Of a stretch of 64,000 nucleotides of DNA, positions 35,639 through 47,482 are shown one piece after another. The stretch is from contig JAUYSP010000053.1 in the NCBI GenBank assembly GCA_030696305.1, positions 1 through 64,000 on the forward strand, in the 5' to 3' direction. Both the position numbers and the translations under genes were made by a program. The DNA comes from Legionellaceae bacterium. Its GTDB lineage: Bacteria > Pseudomonadota > Gammaproteobacteria > Legionellales > Legionellaceae. Every line of letters starts with the position of its first letter. Position 1 is the stretch's first letter. A model generated the notes under the pieces. That model saw only the letters and a program-made list of their open reading frames with translations. It searched no databases and was not told where the DNA came from.

Positions 35639-36895
35639 ATGGTTGAGCTGAATCAAGTTTGTTATCGAACACTACATCTGGAAAAACCATGGTCCTTAGC
35701 TGCTTATGAAAGCGTAGGAGGCTACAGTGCATGGCGCCGTATTTTAAAAGAACAAATCACACCACAACATATTATTGAGGAATTAAAACTATCCGCACTA
35801 AGAGGTAGGGGCGGAGCAGGATTTCCAACAGGTTTAAAATGGAGTTTTATTAACCGGAATACGCCGGGACAAAAATATGTCGTTTGTAACTCCGATGAAG
35901 GGGAGCCTGGCACGTGTAAAGATCGTGATATATTACGATACAACCCACACCAATTAATAGAAGGTATGGCAATTGCTGCTTATACTATGGGCGCGACTGT
36001 AGGATATAATTACATTCGCGGCGAATTTTGGGAGCCGTTTGAACGAGTTGAAGCCGCACTTAAAGAAGCTTATCAATCAGGATTGTTAGGTCATAATATT
36101 TTAGACTCAGGTGTTGATTTTGATTTGCATAATCATTTAGGCGCAGGCGCTTATATTTGCGGTGAAGAAACAGCGTTACTTAATTCGCTGGAAGGCAAAA
36201 AAGGCCAACCACGTTTTAAACCCCCTTTCCCTGCAAATTTTGGCTTGTATGGTAAACCTACGACGATTAATAATACTGAAACGTTTGCCTCAGTGCCTGT
36301 AATTATGGAAAAAGGTGGCGATTGGTTCTTGAAACTAGGTAAACCGAATAACGGTGGCACCAAGTGCTTTAGCGTCAGTGGGCATGTAAATAAGCCGGGT
36401 AATTTTGAAATTCCATTAGGTACTCCTTTTAAAACATTGCTCGAGTTAGCGGGCGGTGTACGTGATGGACATCGGATTAAAGCTGTTATACCAGGCGGGT
36501 CGTCAATGCCTGTTCTACCTGGTGAAATCATGATGACCTTAGATATGGATTTTGATAGTATTCAAAAAGCTGGTTCAGGCCTGGGTTCTGGGGCTGTGAT
36601 TGTAATGGATGAGACGACCTGCATGGTTGATGTCCTATATCGACTGTCAGAATTTTACATGGATGAGTCTTGCGGACAATGTACACCTTGTCGCGAAGGT
36701 ACTGGTTGGTTGGTAAGATTGCTGCATCGAATTAAAGAAGGACATGGCAAACCAGGTGATATTGAACGTCTTGTCAATGTTGCAAATGGGATTGAAGGTC
36801 GTACAATTTGCGCTTTAGGTGAGGCAGCTGCATGGCCGGTGCAAAGTTTTGTTAAGCATTTTTATCAAGAATTTGCTGATTGTATAAAACAATAA
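35639..36895 (+). CDS. nuoF: NADH-quinone oxidoreductase subunit F
   Basis: 418 residues, binds NADH, FMN and cluster N3. Visible: [43 protein letters not shown], and the 4Fe-4S motif [11 protein letters not shown]. Typical length (about 420-430). Confidence 0.97.
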   Translation: MVELNQVCYRTLHLEKPWSLAAYESVGGYSAWRRILKEQITPQHIIEELKLSALRGRGGAGFPTGLKWSFINRNTPGQKYVVCNSDEGEPGTCKDRDILRYNPHQLIEGMAIAAYTMGATVGYNYIRGEFWEPFERVEAALKEAYQSGLLGHNILDSGVDFDLHNHLGAGAYICGEETALLNSLEGKKGQPRFKPPFPANFGLYGKPTTINNTETFASVPVIMEKGGDWFLKLGKPNNGGTKCFSVSGHVNKPGNFEIPLGTPFKTLLELAGGVRDGHRIKAVIPGGSSMPVLPGEIMMTLDMDFDSIQKAGSGLGSGAVIVMDETTCMVDVLYRLSEFYMDESCGQCTPCREGTGWLVRLLHRIKEGHGKPGDIERLVNVANGIEGRTICALGEAAAWPVQSFVKHFYQEFADCIKQ

Positions 36896-36904
36896 ATAAA
36901 TTAA

Positions 36905-36936
36905 GGCATGTTGACGGTCACTCATGTCAATATGCC
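36905..36936 (+). other. Intra-operon hairpin between nuoF and nuoG
   Basis: GGCATGTTGAC (36905-36915) pairs with GTCAATATGCC (36926-36936), an 11-base stem with one G-U pair and a 10-base loop. There is no T tract, so it is more likely an mRNA processing or stability element than a terminator. Confidence 0.45.
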
Positions 36937-36974
36937 ATAAATTCATTATGTCATAATTTTTAGAGAAGGGTACG

Positions 36975-39323
36975 ATGGCCACCATTGAAATCGACGGAAA
37001 AACGATCGAAGTAGAAAACGGTAAAATGATCATCGAAGTTGCGGATGAAGCTGGTATTTATATTCCTCGTTTTTGTTACCATAAAAAGCTTTCAGTCGCT
37101 GCAAATTGTCGCATGTGTTTGGTAGAAGTTGAAAACAACCGTAAAACAGTTCCTGCGTGCGCAACACCGATTAATCATGGCATGAAAGTATTTACAAAAT
37201 CTCCAGCAGCGGTTCGCTCTCAAGAGGCTGTGATGGAGTTTTTGCTTATTAATCACCCATTAGATTGCCCTATTTGTGATCAGGGTGGTGAATGTGAGTT
37301 GCAAGATATATCCATGGGTTTTGGTAGTGATATATCCAACTATTCTGAAAGCAAGCGTGCAGTCGCTGATGACGATTTAGGGACATTAATCGAAACTGAG
37401 ATGACGCGTTGCATTCAATGTACACGATGCGTTCGCTTCGGGGACGAAATCGCTGGACTGCCTGAGTTAGGTGGTATTGGCCGTGGTGAGCAGATGCAAA
37501 TTAGTACGTATGTTAAGCACAGTATGACATCTGAAGTTTCTGGAAATATTATTGATTTGTGTCCAGTGGGTGCTTTAACGTCAAAACCATACCGTTTCAC
37601 AGCCAGAGCTTGGGAAATGACTCAGTCACCAAGTATAGCACCTCATGATTGCTTAGGGTCTCATGTCTATTTGCATACACGTAGAAATAGTTTAATGCGG
37701 GTAGTTCCTAAAGAGCATGAAGATATTAATGAAACCTGGTTATCTGATCGTGACCGATTTAGTTACCTAGGACTGAATAGTGCTGAACGCTTAGCACAAC
37801 CGATGATTAAACGTGATGGGCAATGGGAAGTTGTAGATTGGCAAACTGCTCTAGCTTTTGCTGCTAATGGCATTGGTCGAGTGATTAAACAGCATGGCCC
37901 TGAACAATTCGCGGCATTTGCGTCTTCCTCATCAACAGTTGAAGAGTTGTTTTTACTACAAAAAATGATGCGTAATTTAAATGTGCATAATTTGGATTAC
38001 CGACTTCAACAAACTGATTTTCGCGACCAACATTTACAACACATTATGCCAGTGAGTTCATTGCCGTATGCACAACTTGAAAAACAGAATACAGTTTTAG
38101 TTGTTGGTTGTAATATTGATAGGGAATTACCTCTAGCTGGTATTAGAGTACGAAAAGCTCAAACCAACGGTGGTAAAATTTATGCAATTAATCCGGTAGA
38201 TTATAGCTTTCATTTTAATGTTACAGAAAGCATTACTGTATCTCCGCAAGATCTACCGATTCAGCTTGCTAGTTTACTCGCATCATTAGTGCCTGATTCG
38301 AATAAACTACCCGTTGATGCACAAAAATTAATTATTGGTTTAAAACCAGATAGTAAAACAAATACGATTGCCGAAGCACTTTCTTCTCCACAAGCAGTCA
38401 TAGTGACCGGAGCAATTTTTGAAAATCATCCGCACGCATCATTACTACGTACGTTAGTATCATTAATTGCCGAATATTCTGGTGCTAACACATTGCACTT
38501 TACAACAGGTGCCAATAGCGCTGGCGCTGCATTAGCCGGAATGTTGCCACACCGCGGAGTTGCGGGTAAAGCGATTGATCCCGCTGGGCTTGATGTTCAA
38601 ACCGCATTAAATGCAAAGTTGAAAGGTTATTTCTTAATGGGTGTAGAGCCAGGCTTTGATTTTGCAAATCCAAGTAATGCAAGACAATCAATGCTAGCAG
38701 CTGAGTTTGTTGTTATGTTATCAGCGTTCCAAAATGAAGCAATTAAGGATTATGCTGATGTTATTTTACCGATGGCACCTTATGCAGAAACGTCTGGTAC
38801 TTATATTAATATTGATCACTCTTGGCAAACGGTTAAAGGAGCTATAGCCCCTTATGGTGAAGCTCGTCCTGCATGGAAAATATTGCGAGTCCTTGCTAAT
38901 GTGTTGCATTGCGATAATTTTGAATACACATCGAGTGAAGAAGTTCTATCTGAAGTGAAAGCATCCTTTTCAATGATGCGTGAAATTAAACAAGATAGAT
39001 TGTATTCTGAAGCATTACCTATCAATCGTGATAACTTAGTGCGAATAGGTGAGTGGCCTCTATATAAAAGTGATATGATCGTTCGTCATGCAACGGAACT
39101 ACAGCGTTGCGGTTCAGCTGAGCCAGCTTTTATTCGAATTCATTCAGTTACAGCAGATAAATTGAAATTAGGTGATACGGCTACTGTATCTCAAGGCGAG
39201 ATTGAGATAACATTGCCGCTCCAGCGCGACGATAGAATAGCGCTTGATACAGTGTGGGTAGCAAATGCTATGCCAGAGACGATAGACTTAGGGCATGCTT
39301 ATGCTCCTATAACGATAAAATAG
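36975..39323 (+). CDS. nuoG: NADH-quinone oxidoreductase subunit G
   Basis: 782 residues, the large iron-sulfur subunit. N-terminal ferredoxin domain with CYHKKLSVAANCRMC-type ligands, then HPLDCPICDQGGECELQD, then CIQCTRCVRFGDE; a molybdopterin-oxidoreductase-like domain follows (residues from about 220). Shorter than the E. coli protein (about 908), as is common in other proteobacteria. Confidence 0.96.
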   Translation: MATIEIDGKTIEVENGKMIIEVADEAGIYIPRFCYHKKLSVAANCRMCLVEVENNRKTVPACATPINHGMKVFTKSPAAVRSQEAVMEFLLINHPLDCPICDQGGECELQDISMGFGSDISNYSESKRAVADDDLGTLIETEMTRCIQCTRCVRFGDEIAGLPELGGIGRGEQMQISTYVKHSMTSEVSGNIIDLCPVGALTSKPYRFTARAWEMTQSPSIAPHDCLGSHVYLHTRRNSLMRVVPKEHEDINETWLSDRDRFSYLGLNSAERLAQPMIKRDGQWEVVDWQTALAFAANGIGRVIKQHGPEQFAAFASSSSTVEELFLLQKMMRNLNVHNLDYRLQQTDFRDQHLQHIMPVSSLPYAQLEKQNTVLVVGCNIDRELPLAGIRVRKAQTNGGKIYAINPVDYSFHFNVTESITVSPQDLPIQLASLLASLVPDSNKLPVDAQKLIIGLKPDSKTNTIAEALSSPQAVIVTGAIFENHPHASLLRTLVSLIAEYSGANTLHFTTGANSAGAALAGMLPHRGVAGKAIDPAGLDVQTALNAKLKGYFLMGVEPGFDFANPSNARQSMLAAEFVVMLSAFQNEAIKDYADVILPMAPYAETSGTYINIDHSWQTVKGAIAPYGEARPAWKILRVLANVLHCDNFEYTSSEEVLSEVKASFSMMREIKQDRLYSEALPINRDNLVRIGEWPLYKSDMIVRHATELQRCGSAEPAFIRIHSVTADKLKLGDTATVSQGEIEITLPLQRDDRIALDTVWVANAMPETIDLGHAYAPITIK

Positions 39324-39332
39324 GTAATAATA

Positions 39333-40355
39333 ATGTTGCAAAATATTGGTATCCTACTTTGGATTGTAATTAAAATACTGATTATTGTGCTTCCATTGCT
39401 AATCAGCGTTGCTTATTTAACTTTTGCTGAGCGTAAGGTGATTGGCTATATTCAATGTCGTATAGGTCCCAATCGCGTTGGTTTTCGAGGATTATTACAG
39501 CCTTTTGCTGATTTAATTAAATTAATTCATAAAGAAATCATTATTCCCACACGCTCGAATAAATATTTATTTATCATTGCACCTTTATTTGCTTTAGCAC
39601 CTGCTCTAGCAGGCTGGGCCGTTATTCCTTTTGATATTGGTCTTGTGTTGTCGAACATTAATGCTGGGATTTTATTTATATTTGCCATGAGCTCATTGAG
39701 TGTTTACGGCGTATTAATAGCAGGTTGGGCATCAAACTCAAAATATGCCATGCTTGGTGCATTACGTAGTGCAGCACAGACTGTTTCTTATGAAATCGCA
39801 ATGGGATTTTCATTTGTTGGTGTGTTACTTGCTGCTGGCAGTATGAACTTGACGGATATTGTTTTATCACAGCATGGTGGAATAACTCATTGGTGGTTCT
39901 TACCGCTGTTGCCTTTGTTTTTAGTCTTTTGGATTGCGGGTCTTGCAGAAACCAATAGGGCCCCGTTTGATTTGGCAGAAGGTGAATCGGAGATTGTTGC
40001 GGGATTCCATGTTGAATATTCAGCAATCGGTTTCGCCTTATTTTTTATGGCCGAATACACGAGCATGTTTTTGATTTCAGTGGTCCTATCACTGTTATTT
40101 CTCGGTGGCTGGTTATCGCCATTTGAGGGAATGCCTGCATTAAATAATCTTTTCTTTTTTGTACCAGGCGTTGTGTGGTTACTATTGAAAACGTCATTTT
40201 TTCTCTTTGTTTATCTCTGGGTAAGAGCTACCTTCCCTCGCTATCGTTATGATCAATTGATGCGATTAGGTTGGAAAGTTCTTATCCCAGTAACTATTGT
40301 CTGGTTAATTGTCACTGCTTTGATGGTATTGACTGGGCTAAAACCATGGTTTTAA
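39333..40355 (+). CDS. nuoH: NADH-quinone oxidoreductase subunit H
   Basis: 340 residues, eight or so hydrophobic helices; forms part of the quinone channel. Visible: [30 protein letters not shown], and [20 protein letters not shown]. Typical length. Confidence 0.97.
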   Translation: MLQNIGILLWIVIKILIIVLPLLISVAYLTFAERKVIGYIQCRIGPNRVGFRGLLQPFADLIKLIHKEIIIPTRSNKYLFIIAPLFALAPALAGWAVIPFDIGLVLSNINAGILFIFAMSSLSVYGVLIAGWASNSKYAMLGALRSAAQTVSYEIAMGFSFVGVLLAAGSMNLTDIVLSQHGGITHWWFLPLLPLFLVFWIAGLAETNRAPFDLAEGESEIVAGFHVEYSAIGFALFFMAEYTSMFLISVVLSLLFLGGWLSPFEGMPALNNLFFFVPGVVWLLLKTSFFLFVYLWVRATFPRYRYDQLMRLGWKVLIPVTIVWLIVTALMVLTGLKPWF

Positions 40356-40359
40356 CGTC

Positions 40360-40872
40360 ATGAGTAATTCAATGAAAACAGCATATAGATATCTAAAACA
40401 TTATGTCCGCAGTTTTTTGTTGTGGGATTTGTTACAGGGTTTAGCACTGACAGGTAAATATTTCTTTAAGAAAAAAATAACAGTGCAATTCCCTGAAGAA
40501 TCAACACCGTTATCTCCTCGGTTTCGCGGCATGCTCGCATTAAGACGTTATGCGAATGGTGAGGAGCGATGTATCGCATGCAAACTGTGTGAAGCAGTAT
40601 GCCCGGCTTTAGCGATCACTATTGAGTCAGAACCTCGTGAGGATGGCTCACGTCGAACGACTCGTTATGATGTTGATGCATTTAAATGTATTAGTTGTGG
40701 TTTGTGTGAGGAATCGTGTCCAGTGGATTCTATTGTTGTGACGCCAATTCATCATTATCACATTAGTGAACGTGGTCAAAATATTCTGACTAAAGAAAAA
40801 TTATTGGCAGTAGGTGATCTGATGGAAGAGCGTTTAGCAGCAGATCGTGCAGCCGATGCGAGATATCGATAA
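40360..40872 (+). CDS. nuoI: NADH-quinone oxidoreductase subunit I
   Basis: 170 residues, carries clusters N6a and N6b. Two 4Fe-4S motifs are visible: [12 protein letters not shown] and [12 protein letters not shown]. Basic N-terminal helix for membrane association. Four bases after nuoH. Confidence 0.97.
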   Translation: MSNSMKTAYRYLKHYVRSFLLWDLLQGLALTGKYFFKKKITVQFPEESTPLSPRFRGMLALRRYANGEERCIACKLCEAVCPALAITIESEPREDGSRRTTRYDVDAFKCISCGLCEESCPVDSIVVTPIHHYHISERGQNILTKEKLLAVGDLMEERLAADRAADARYR

Positions 40873-40888
40873 TTCGTAAGGGTATTAC

Positions 40889-41536
40889 ATGTACTATTCA
40901 TTGCAACAAGTGATTTTTTATATTTTTGCGGCGTTAACTGTTTTTTCTGCATTAATGGTTATTTCCCAAAATAATCCAGTGCGCTGCATTTTATTTTTAG
41001 TTTTGGCCTTCTTATCCAGTTCAGTACTATGGATCTTAGTGCAAGCTGAATTTTTGGCTCTCATTTTGGTGTTAGTCTATGTTGGTGCTGTGATGACCTT
41101 ATTTTTGTTTGTCGTCATGATGCTAAATATTGATATTGAATCGATGAAGAAAGAAATGTTGCGTCGATTGCCGTTTGGTTTGCTGTTGGTTGCAGGCTTA
41201 GTTGGTCTGCTGTTTGTAGCATTACCCAAAAATGTATTTGAATTTTCTGTTGAAACATTAGTTCCCCAATCAATCCAGACACAACATGTCATAAGCTTAA
41301 ACGAGCCAGAAAATGACGTGTCGTCGAATACCGAACGTTTGGGAATGGTGCTCTACACTAATTATGGTTTTGCGTTCGAAATGGCCGCGGTCATTTTATT
41401 GGTTGCAATTGTGGCTGCGATTACGCTAGCTCATCGTGCACCGATTCGTTCTAAAAAACAAAATATTGTTAAGCAAATTATGACGCGACGTCAGGATCGT
41501 GTTGAATTAGTTAATATGAAAGTAGATAAAGAATGA
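40889..41536 (+). CDS. nuoJ: NADH-quinone oxidoreductase subunit J
   Basis: 215 residues, five hydrophobic helices. Visible: [21 protein letters not shown] and [22 protein letters not shown], which contain the pi-bulge helix of the family. Long polar C-terminal tail. Confidence 0.95.
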   Translation: MYYSLQQVIFYIFAALTVFSALMVISQNNPVRCILFLVLAFLSSSVLWILVQAEFLALILVLVYVGAVMTLFLFVVMMLNIDIESMKKEMLRRLPFGLLLVAGLVGLLFVALPKNVFEFSVETLVPQSIQTQHVISLNEPENDVSSNTERLGMVLYTNYGFAFEMAAVILLVAIVAAITLAHRAPIRSKKQNIVKQIMTRRQDRVELVNMKVDKE

Positions 41537-41546
41537 GGAACTTAGC

Positions 41547-41852
41547 ATGATACCAGTAATGAATTATCTAATGTTATCGGCGGTTTTATTTGGCCTGGGA
41601 TTAGTTGGTGTAGTAATTAATCGTCGCAATGTTATTTTACTATTAGTTTGCATCGAATTAATGTTACTGGCAGTAAATACAAACTTGGTTGCTTTTTCTC
41701 ACTATTATAATGGGACAGCCGGGGAAGTATTTGTCTTTTTTATTCTTACTGTGGCTGCTGCAGAAGCGGCCATCGGTTTGGCTATAGTCATGTTGCTGTA
41801 TCGTAATAGAGGCAACATCAATGTAAACAAAATGAATCATTTAAAAGGGTAG
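41547..41852 (+). CDS. nuoK: NADH-quinone oxidoreductase subunit K
   Basis: 101 residues, three helices with two conserved membrane glutamates ([13 protein letters not shown] and [12 protein letters not shown]). Typical length (about 100). Confidence 0.97.
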   Translation: MIPVMNYLMLSAVLFGLGLVGVVINRRNVILLLVCIELMLLAVNTNLVAFSHYYNGTAGEVFVFFILTVAAAEAAIGLAIVMLLYRNRGNINVNKMNHLKG

Positions 41853-41856
41853 CAAC

Positions 41857-43833
41857 GTGAGTATTTTACAGTGTTGTTTGATAATTGTATTGGCGCCTTT
41901 AATTGGCTCGGTGATTGCTGGCTTTTTTCGAAATCAAATCGGACGTATTGGTGCACACAGCGTTACTATTCTTGGCGTAGGCGTGTCATTGGTTCTATCC
42001 CTGTATGTTGCATTTGCTTTATTTTCAGGAAAAGCACCAATTTTAGACCAACATCTTTACACTTGGGCAAGTGGTGGTGATCTATTCCCTTATGCATTCC
42101 ATATTGGTTTTTTAATCGATCCGCTTACTGCAGTTATGATGATTGTTGTAACGTTTGTTTCATTTTTAGTACATATTTACAGTGTTGGCTATATGAGCGA
42201 TGACCCAGGTTATCAACGTTTTTTTAGCTATATATCGCTTTTTACTTTCATGATGCTGATGTTAGTAACTGCAAATAACTTTTTACAACTATTTTTTGGT
42301 TGGGAAGGCGTGGGATTGGTATCCTACTTGTTAATTGGTTTTTGGTATCATAAGGAGTCAGCTAATCAAGGTAGTTTTAAGGCTTTTCTTGTGAATCGTG
42401 TAGGTGATTTTGGGTTTATTTTAGGAATAGGGCTCGTACTTGCATACGCTGGTAGCCTTGACTATGCAACCGTATTCAAAAATTCACAAGGCTTCGCGCA
42501 AGAAACAATCGAATTATTTAGTGGTCACTCGTGGTCTGTTGTAACGGTGATGTGCTTATTATTATTTGTTGGGGCGATGGGGAAATCAGCACAGGTGCCG
42601 CTACACGTATGGTTACCTGAGTCGATGGAAGGCCCTACACCGATTTCTGCATTGATTCATGCTGCAACAATGGTCACAGCTGGTGTGTTTATGGTTGCAC
42701 GAATTTCACCGTTAACCGAATTATCTACTACGGCACTGAGTTTTATATTAGTTATTGGCGCAACAGGTGCTTTATTTACGGGTATCTTGGCATTGGTCAT
42801 GAATGACATTAAGCGCGTTGTCGCTTATTCCACGTTGTCGCAATTAGGTTATATGATGGTTGCAATGGGTGCCTCTGCATATAGCGCTGGAATCTTTCAC
42901 TTGTTGACCCACGCGTGCTTTAAAGCGTTATTATTTTTAGGTGCTGGCTCAGTGATTATTGGTTTGCATCATGAGCAAGACATGAGAAGAATGGGCGGAC
43001 TATACAAAAAAATGCCGATAACCTACATAACCTTTTTAATCGGTAGCTTAGCATTATGCGCAATTCCTCCATTTGCGGGCTTCTTCTCAAAAGATACAAT
43101 TATCGAAGCAGCTAAATTGTCAGAAACTCCTGGTAGTAGTTACGCTTATTTCTGTGTGGCACTGGGTGCGATGATAACCGCAATATATTCTTTCAGAGCA
43201 TTTTTCATGACATTCCATGGAAAGCCCCGAATGACAGAAGAAGAATTTTCCCATATCCATGAATCACCATGGGTTGTATGGTTGCCATTAGTCATATTAG
43301 CAATACCATCTATTATTATAGGCTTCATATTATATATGCCAATGTTATTTAATAAACCGGCATTGCTAGCTAGTTCCATCACAGTGTTCCCTGAGCATAA
43401 CGTATTAGCAGAACTAGCTAAGGAAGTCACTTCGCCTTGGAGTTCAATGCTACATGCTCCTCAATCATTTGTATTTTGGCTCACGCTATTAGGGATTGCT
43501 TTTGCTTGGATTTGCTATATAGCAGTTCCTTCAATCCCAGGCATGTTAGCAACGCGCTTTAATTGGATTTACAAATTGTTGGTTAATAAGTACGGTTTTG
43601 ATTGGTTCAACGAACATATTTTAATGAATACGACAAAAGGGTTAGGTCGATTTTTTTATAATGTAACTGATCAAACGTTAATTGATGGTGTAATGGTTAA
43701 CGGTAGTGGTCGAACAGTTTCATGGTTTGCATTTAAGGCGCGAATCATGCAAAACGGGTATTTATATCATTATGTTGCGATAATGTTGTTTGGACTATTT
43801 GGGTTTTTATGCTGGTTTTTATTGGCACAGTAA
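41857..43833 (+). CDS. nuoL: NADH-quinone oxidoreductase subunit L
   Basis: 658 residues, the outermost antiporter-like proton-pumping subunit. Visible: FFGWEGVGLVSYLLIGFWY, KSAQVPLHVWLPESMEGPTP, VKR-type DIKRVVAYSTLSQLGYM, and a long C-terminal helix. It starts with GTG at 41857, four bases after nuoK. Confidence 0.97.
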   Translation: MSILQCCLIIVLAPLIGSVIAGFFRNQIGRIGAHSVTILGVGVSLVLSLYVAFALFSGKAPILDQHLYTWASGGDLFPYAFHIGFLIDPLTAVMMIVVTFVSFLVHIYSVGYMSDDPGYQRFFSYISLFTFMMLMLVTANNFLQLFFGWEGVGLVSYLLIGFWYHKESANQGSFKAFLVNRVGDFGFILGIGLVLAYAGSLDYATVFKNSQGFAQETIELFSGHSWSVVTVMCLLLFVGAMGKSAQVPLHVWLPESMEGPTPISALIHAATMVTAGVFMVARISPLTELSTTALSFILVIGATGALFTGILALVMNDIKRVVAYSTLSQLGYMMVAMGASAYSAGIFHLLTHACFKALLFLGAGSVIIGLHHEQDMRRMGGLYKKMPITYITFLIGSLALCAIPPFAGFFSKDTIIEAAKLSETPGSSYAYFCVALGAMITAIYSFRAFFMTFHGKPRMTEEEFSHIHESPWVVWLPLVILAIPSIIIGFILYMPMLFNKPALLASSITVFPEHNVLAELAKEVTSPWSSMLHAPQSFVFWLTLLGIAFAWICYIAVPSIPGMLATRFNWIYKLLVNKYGFDWFNEHILMNTTKGLGRFFYNVTDQTLIDGVMVNGSGRTVSWFAFKARIMQNGYLYHYVAIMLFGLFGFLCWFLLAQ

Positions 43834-43851
43834 TCTGTACAAGGTGAAAGT

Positions 43852-45357
43852 ATGCTTCATTTGCTTAATATTTTAATTTGGTTACCAATTTTTGGTGGTG
43901 TTGTCGTTTTATTGACTGGAAATGATGAAAAACCTGGTCTTTCTCGTTTCCTTTCATTGACTACAGTGTTACTGACGCTAGTATTATGCGTTCCATTGAT
44001 GCGCGGTTTTGATGTCAGTATCGCTACTATGCAATTCACTGAGGATTATCCCTGGATGCAATCTTTAGGGATTCGTTACACGTTAGGTATTGATGGTTTG
44101 GCATTACTATTAATTGTATTGAGTATTTTCACTAATTTAATTGTTATCTTAGCTACGTGGAATAGTATAAAAACACGTGTCGCTCAATATTTGGCCGCAT
44201 TTTTAATTATGCAAGGCTTATTAGTTGGTGTGTTTGCTGCTATGGATGCTATTGTATTTTATATATTTTGGGAAGCCACACTAATTCCTATGTATTTGAT
44301 CATTGGAATTTGGGGTTCGGACAATCGTGTGTATGCAGCGATTAAGTTTTTCCTATATACATTCTTAGGTTCCGTGTTGATGTTGGCTTCATTTCTATAT
44401 CTTGGATATCAAACGGGCACATTCAATATTGAAACTTTGTATGCGGTCAAATTAAGTATGACTGCACAAACGCTAATTTTTGTTTCATTCTTTCTTGGTT
44501 TTGCAATTAAAATCCCGATGTTTCCAGTGCATACCTGGCTGCCGGATGCTCATACGGAAGCACCAGCAGGGGGCTCGATTATTCTTGCAGCAATTTTGCT
44601 AAAACTCGGTGCCTATGGGTTTATACGTTTCGCATTACCAATCGTTCCAGATGCATGTAGCAAATATGCGATGATTATGATCGCCTTATCTTTGATTGCT
44701 GTGGTCTATGTAGGTCTGATTGCAATTATTCAACAAGATATGAAACGCCTAATTGCTTACTCTTCAATTTCCCATATGGGTTTTGTGACATTAGGCTGCT
44801 TTGCGATATATCTGATAGGTAGTAAGTCCGGCATGAAAGATGCTGGTTTGTTATTGGAAGGGGCAATCGTTGTCATGATATCACATGCCTTTATCTCTAG
44901 TGGTATGTTCGCTGGGGTGGGGTTTATTTATGATCGGATGCATACCCGAAAAATCAGTGATTTTGGAGGTATAGTGAATACCATGCCTGTTTTTGCATCA
45001 TTTTTCATGTTGTTTGCAATGGCTAATGCTGGATTGCCTGGAACTTCCGGTTTCGTAGGCGAATTTATGATTATTTTAGCTAGTATGAAAGCTGGATTTT
45101 GGATCGCCTTTTGGGCTGCCCTCACATTAATTATAGGTGCAGCATACACATTATGGATGTATAAACGTGTTATTTTCGGCACAATAACAAATAAGAAAGT
45201 AGAAAAGCTAACTGATTTAACATGGTATGAGACGAGCGCTTATGCCCTTTTGGCATTGATGGTTATTGCAATCGGTGTTTATCCGCAATCGCTTTTAACT
45301 TATGTACACCAAACAGTTAATCACACTTTAGAACTTACTGATAAATCAAAGGGTTAA
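43852..45357 (+). CDS. nuoM: NADH-quinone oxidoreductase subunit M
   Basis: 501 residues, antiporter-like pumping subunit. Visible: FWEATLIPMYLIIGIWG, KIPMFPVHTWLPDAHTEAP, and QDMKRLIAYSSISHMGF. Typical length. Confidence 0.97.
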   Translation: MLHLLNILIWLPIFGGVVVLLTGNDEKPGLSRFLSLTTVLLTLVLCVPLMRGFDVSIATMQFTEDYPWMQSLGIRYTLGIDGLALLLIVLSIFTNLIVILATWNSIKTRVAQYLAAFLIMQGLLVGVFAAMDAIVFYIFWEATLIPMYLIIGIWGSDNRVYAAIKFFLYTFLGSVLMLASFLYLGYQTGTFNIETLYAVKLSMTAQTLIFVSFFLGFAIKIPMFPVHTWLPDAHTEAPAGGSIILAAILLKLGAYGFIRFALPIVPDACSKYAMIMIALSLIAVVYVGLIAIIQQDMKRLIAYSSISHMGFVTLGCFAIYLIGSKSGMKDAGLLLEGAIVVMISHAFISSGMFAGVGFIYDRMHTRKISDFGGIVNTMPVFASFFMLFAMANAGLPGTSGFVGEFMIILASMKAGFWIAFWAALTLIIGAAYTLWMYKRVIFGTITNKKVEKLTDLTWYETSAYALLALMVIAIGVYPQSLLTYVHQTVNHTLELTDKSKG

Positions 45358-45363
45358 ATCGAG

Positions 45364-46806
45364 ATGAGTGGAATATTTGATATGTTTACCGATGTATTAC
45401 CAGAAATTATTATATTAGCCACAGCATGTATCGCATTACTTGGTGATTTGTTTTTAAAACGGCAAATGAAATCAATCGCTTTAGTTGTAGCCTGTATTGG
45501 CTTAGCTGCGGCAGCAGTGGTTAGTTTTGTATTTTTAGGACAATTTAGTCACATTACTTTTTACGGATTATTTGTTAGTGATGATTTAGCTCAGTTGATG
45601 AAATTATTTATTTATTTATCCGTATTCCTGAGTTTTATTTACTCTAAGGTCTACTTGGACGAACGCAACATTTCGTCAGGTGATTATTATGTGCTGGGCT
45701 TGCTTTCTACTTTAGGGATGATGACATTAGTTTCAGCTCATTCTTTATTGACAATTTATTTAGGCGTAGAGCTTCTTTCTTTACCTTTATATGCTATGAC
45801 CGCGATGAGACGTTCAAATGGTGATGCATCAGAAGCTGCTATGAAATACTTTGTCATCGGTTCTATAGCCTCTGCGATGTTATTGTATGGCCTCTCATTG
45901 CTGTATGGTGCGACAGGAAGCATTGACTTGCAAGAAATTGCAAACGCCATTACTGCTAATAGCCAAACTCATCATGGCTTGTTAGCATTTAGTTTGGTTT
46001 TTATATTAGCAGGGGTTGGGTTCAAATTAGCTGCTGTGCCATTCCACATGTGGGCACCCGATGTATATGATGGCGCACCTACTTCGGTTACTTTATTTTT
46101 AAGTGCAGCACCTAAAATTGCTGCTGTAGGTATGGCATTGCGTTTATTAAACACTGGCTTAATCGATCTTTCTGCACAATGGCAGCAAATGGTGCTAGTA
46201 ATGGCTCTATTATCGACTATTATAGGAAATCTAGTGGCTATTGCGCAGTCTAACATTAAACGAATGTTTGCTTACTCGACCATTTCCCACATGGGGTATG
46301 CTTTGTTTGGTATATTATCCGCAACCCAAGCTGGTTATGCAGCATCGTTGTATTATGTTTTAATTTACGCAATCATGTCTGTTGGTGCGTTTGGATTATT
46401 GGTATTACTATCACGTTCAGGTATTGAAATTGAACAAATAAGTGATCTTAATGGGTTAAATAAACGTAATCCTTGGTTAGCATTCATGATGATGATTATT
46501 TTACTATCCATGGCAGGAATTCCCCCTACTGTTGGTTTCTTTGCTAAGTTATTAGTATTAAAAGCATTAGTCGACGTGCATATGACATGGGTTGCAGTAC
46601 TGGGCTTACTGTTTGCTGTTATCGGCGCATTCTATTATTTGCGTATTGTTAAAGTGATGTATTTTGAACGTGCGATTGATACCTCGAGCATTCGTTTACC
46701 TCGAACAATTACAATCATATTTTCGGCAAATTGTTTATCATTATTGTACCTGGGTATTTTTCCAAGTGCTCTAATTGCTATGTGTGTTAGCGCATTTGTA
46801 AATTGA
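45364..46806 (+). CDS. nuoN: NADH-quinone oxidoreductase subunit N
   Basis: 480 residues, third antiporter-like pumping subunit and last gene of the operon. Visible: [29 protein letters not shown], and [16 protein letters not shown]. No strong terminator is seen in the 23 bases after the stop, before the tRNA-fMet promoter. Confidence 0.97.
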   Translation: MSGIFDMFTDVLPEIIILATACIALLGDLFLKRQMKSIALVVACIGLAAAAVVSFVFLGQFSHITFYGLFVSDDLAQLMKLFIYLSVFLSFIYSKVYLDERNISSGDYYVLGLLSTLGMMTLVSAHSLLTIYLGVELLSLPLYAMTAMRRSNGDASEAAMKYFVIGSIASAMLLYGLSLLYGATGSIDLQEIANAITANSQTHHGLLAFSLVFILAGVGFKLAAVPFHMWAPDVYDGAPTSVTLFLSAAPKIAAVGMALRLLNTGLIDLSAQWQQMVLVMALLSTIIGNLVAIAQSNIKRMFAYSTISHMGYALFGILSATQAGYAASLYYVLIYAIMSVGAFGLLVLLSRSGIEIEQISDLNGLNKRNPWLAFMMMIILLSMAGIPPTVGFFAKLLVLKALVDVHMTWVAVLGLLFAVIGAFYYLRIVKVMYFERAIDTSSIRLPRTITIIFSANCLSLLYLGIFPSALIAMCVSAFVN

Positions 46807-46829
46807 TTTGAATTAATTTACAAATTCAC

Positions 46830-46858
46830 TTGCGTAATTCGCCGAACATACGTATAAT
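46830..46858 (+). promoter_or_regulatory. Sigma-70 promoter of tRNA-fMet
   Basis: TTGCGT (46830-46835), 17-base spacer, perfect TATAAT (46853-46858), then a GC-rich CGGCCTC discriminator typical of stringently controlled stable-RNA promoters. The tRNA begins 14 bases after the -10 box. Transcription probably continues into rimP-nusA-infB to the extent that the downstream terminator allows. Confidence 0.82.
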
Positions 46859-46871
46859 CGGCCTCAGTTGA

Positions 46872-46948
<77 letters not shown>

Positions 46949-46957
46949 CTATTATAG

Positions 46958-46979
46958 AACCCCATTTATGGGGTTTTTT
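46958..46979 (+). terminator. Rho-independent terminator after tRNA-fMet
   Basis: AACCCCAT (46958-46965) and ATGGGGTT (46968-46975) form a GC-rich hairpin, followed by a run of six T. It sits between the tRNA and rimP, so it probably acts as an attenuator ahead of the rimP-nusA-infB operon. Confidence 0.85.
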
Positions 46980-47027
46980 ATTGTCCTAAAAACGTCAAAT
47001 CTTACTCGATGTTAGGAGCCTAAATAC

Positions 47028-47474
47028 ATGATTCAAGATAAGATCGAGGAATACATCAGACCTACTCTTGAGGATATGGGGTATGAATTATGGGGATGCC
47101 AATATATCCCTCAAGGTCGACATGCGTTACTGCGAATATATATTGATAAAGCAGATGGTATTGGAATAGAAGATTGTGAACAAGCTAGTCGGCAAATCAG
47201 TGCGTTGTTAGATGTTGAAGATCCAATTTCTGATAATTATAGTTTAGAGGTATCATCACCAGGTATTCCACGACCGTTATTCTACTTTTACCAATATCAA
47301 CGGTATATTGGTGATGAGGTTGAGATTAAGATAGTTAAACCCATTGAAGGTAAGCGAAAATTCACAGGCGTTATTGTTTCAGCAGATGAGCATATGTTAG
47401 TGCTCAATATGGACGATAAGCAGCAGGATTTTCTTTTTTCCACTATTGTGAAAGCACATTTGACATCTAAGTGA
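47028..47474 (+). CDS. rimP: Ribosome maturation factor RimP
   Basis: 148 residues, needed for 30S subunit maturation. Visible: [36 protein letters not shown], and [14 protein letters not shown]. Typical length (about 150). It overlaps the upstream reach of the nusA frame by a few bases only. Confidence 0.96.
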   Translation: MIQDKIEEYIRPTLEDMGYELWGCQYIPQGRHALLRIYIDKADGIGIEDCEQASRQISALLDVEDPISDNYSLEVSSPGIPRPLFYFYQYQRYIGDEVEIKIVKPIEGKRKFTGVIVSADEHMLVLNMDDKQQDFLFSTIVKAHLTSK

Positions 47475-47482
47475 GGCGAATG

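Noticed and set aside
36905-36936. Hairpin between nuoF and nuoG as a transcription terminator
   Set aside because: No T tract follows and it lies within an operon that must continue to nuoN.
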